Shown: positions 13,781 through 14,027 of the stretch, in pieces
Layout of the letters: each line of letters begins with the position of its first letter
How positions within the stretch are numbered: position 1 is the stretch's first letter
DNA from: an uncultured Rikenella sp.
GTDB lineage: Bacteria; Bacteroidota; Bacteroidia; Bacteroidales; Rikenellaceae
DNA length: 14,027 bases
Direction of reading: 5' to 3'
Assembly (NCBI GenBank): GCA_910577885.1
Contig: CAJTNK010000050.1
Location: forward strand, 1-14,027
Position numbers and translations under genes: made by a program
The notes under the pieces: generated by a model
What the model was told of the DNA's origin: nothing
What the model saw: the letters and a program-made list of their open reading frames with translations, nothing else
Databases searched by the model: none

Positions 13781-14027
13781 CGAGTGCCGAGCGGCATCCC
13801 AGGGCTTCCGCGATGCGGGAAATTACAGTGATTTTGGGGCCCTGTGTGGCGTCGGCGGCAGCGGGTTCGGCTGGGAGTCATTCGCTGCGGGAGGCCGTGC
13901 CTACCGTTTGAACTTCGACACCGGCTTTCTCGCCCGGATGGACAGCAAAACGCCCGGTGGGCGCGGTTTTCCGTTGCGTTGCCTCCAGGAACACCCAGAG
14001 GGTGTCTTACTGGGGTTCTCTCCGCCT
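13781..14027 (+). pseudogene. Remnant C of a C-type-lectin-fold (FSMPD/DGR-variable-like) domain end, cut by the window end
   Basis: The open frame reads ECRAASQGFRDAGNYSDF, then GALCGVGGSGFGW, ESFAAGGRAYRLNFDTG, and FLARMDSKTPGGRGFPLRC followed by LQEHPEGVLLGFS. It aligns with remnant B from ECRAA to LRCLQE and with remnant A over its last two thirds. It carries the hairpins CGCCC-GGT-GGGCG (13951-13963) and ACACCC-AGA-GGGTGT (13991-14005). The frame is still open at the edge, so what follows is unknown. No plausible start or N-terminal domain precedes it. Confidence 0.55.

Noticed and set aside
5833..14027. A complete diversity-generating retroelement
   Set aside because: There is no reverse transcriptase, accessory gene or adenine-rich template repeat in the window; only domain-like fragments are present.

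Overview
The window looks like a chromosome segment of a GC-rich member of the Bacteroidota, most likely order Bacteroidales and possibly an Alistipes-type Rikenellaceae. The clues are one TAnnTTTG-type -7 element in a convincing position (a second is weaker), mostly missing Shine-Dalgarno sequences, a glycogen synthase (GT3) fused to an alpha-glucan phosphorylase (GT35), and lpxH. Remnants of a Fibrobacter-major-paralogous-like (C-type-lectin-fold) domain between genes also fit. The taxon is inferred from gene content; no rRNA or tRNA gene was seen.

Left part, plus strand (311-5832): five genes encode a heterodisulfide-reductase (Hdr)-like electron-transfer system. They are an HdrC-like dicluster ferredoxin protein, an HdrB-like CCG protein whose N-terminal CCG site is degenerate, a short QmoA-like HdrA flavoprotein, a second 105-residue HdrC, and a 613-residue HdrE-HdrD fusion with a membrane cytochrome-like part, two 4Fe-4S sites and two intact CCG sites. 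Together they could move electrons between a soluble FAD/FeS complex and the quinone pool. The partner and substrate are not visible: there is no MvhD, hydrogenase, Flx or Etf gene here. Two intergenic gaps in this cluster (1004-1208 and 3643-3990) are filled almost exactly by imperfect palindromic elements with related ends.

Right part, minus strand (13586 down to 6855): yraN (UPF0102 nuclease-like), the 1428-residue GT3-GT35 fusion for glycogen metabolism, and lpxH (lipid A synthesis). The hdr cluster and lpxH converge.

Between genes (1-130, 5833-6854, 7605-8781 and 13690-14027) lies a modular, GC-rich, palindrome-dense repeat family present in both orientations. Three copies carry a reading frame resembling the end of a DGR-type variable (C-type lectin fold) domain. 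Other modules form hairpins whose stems differ between copies but stay self-complementary inside conserved flanks. This structure-conserving repeat family is the most unusual content of the window.
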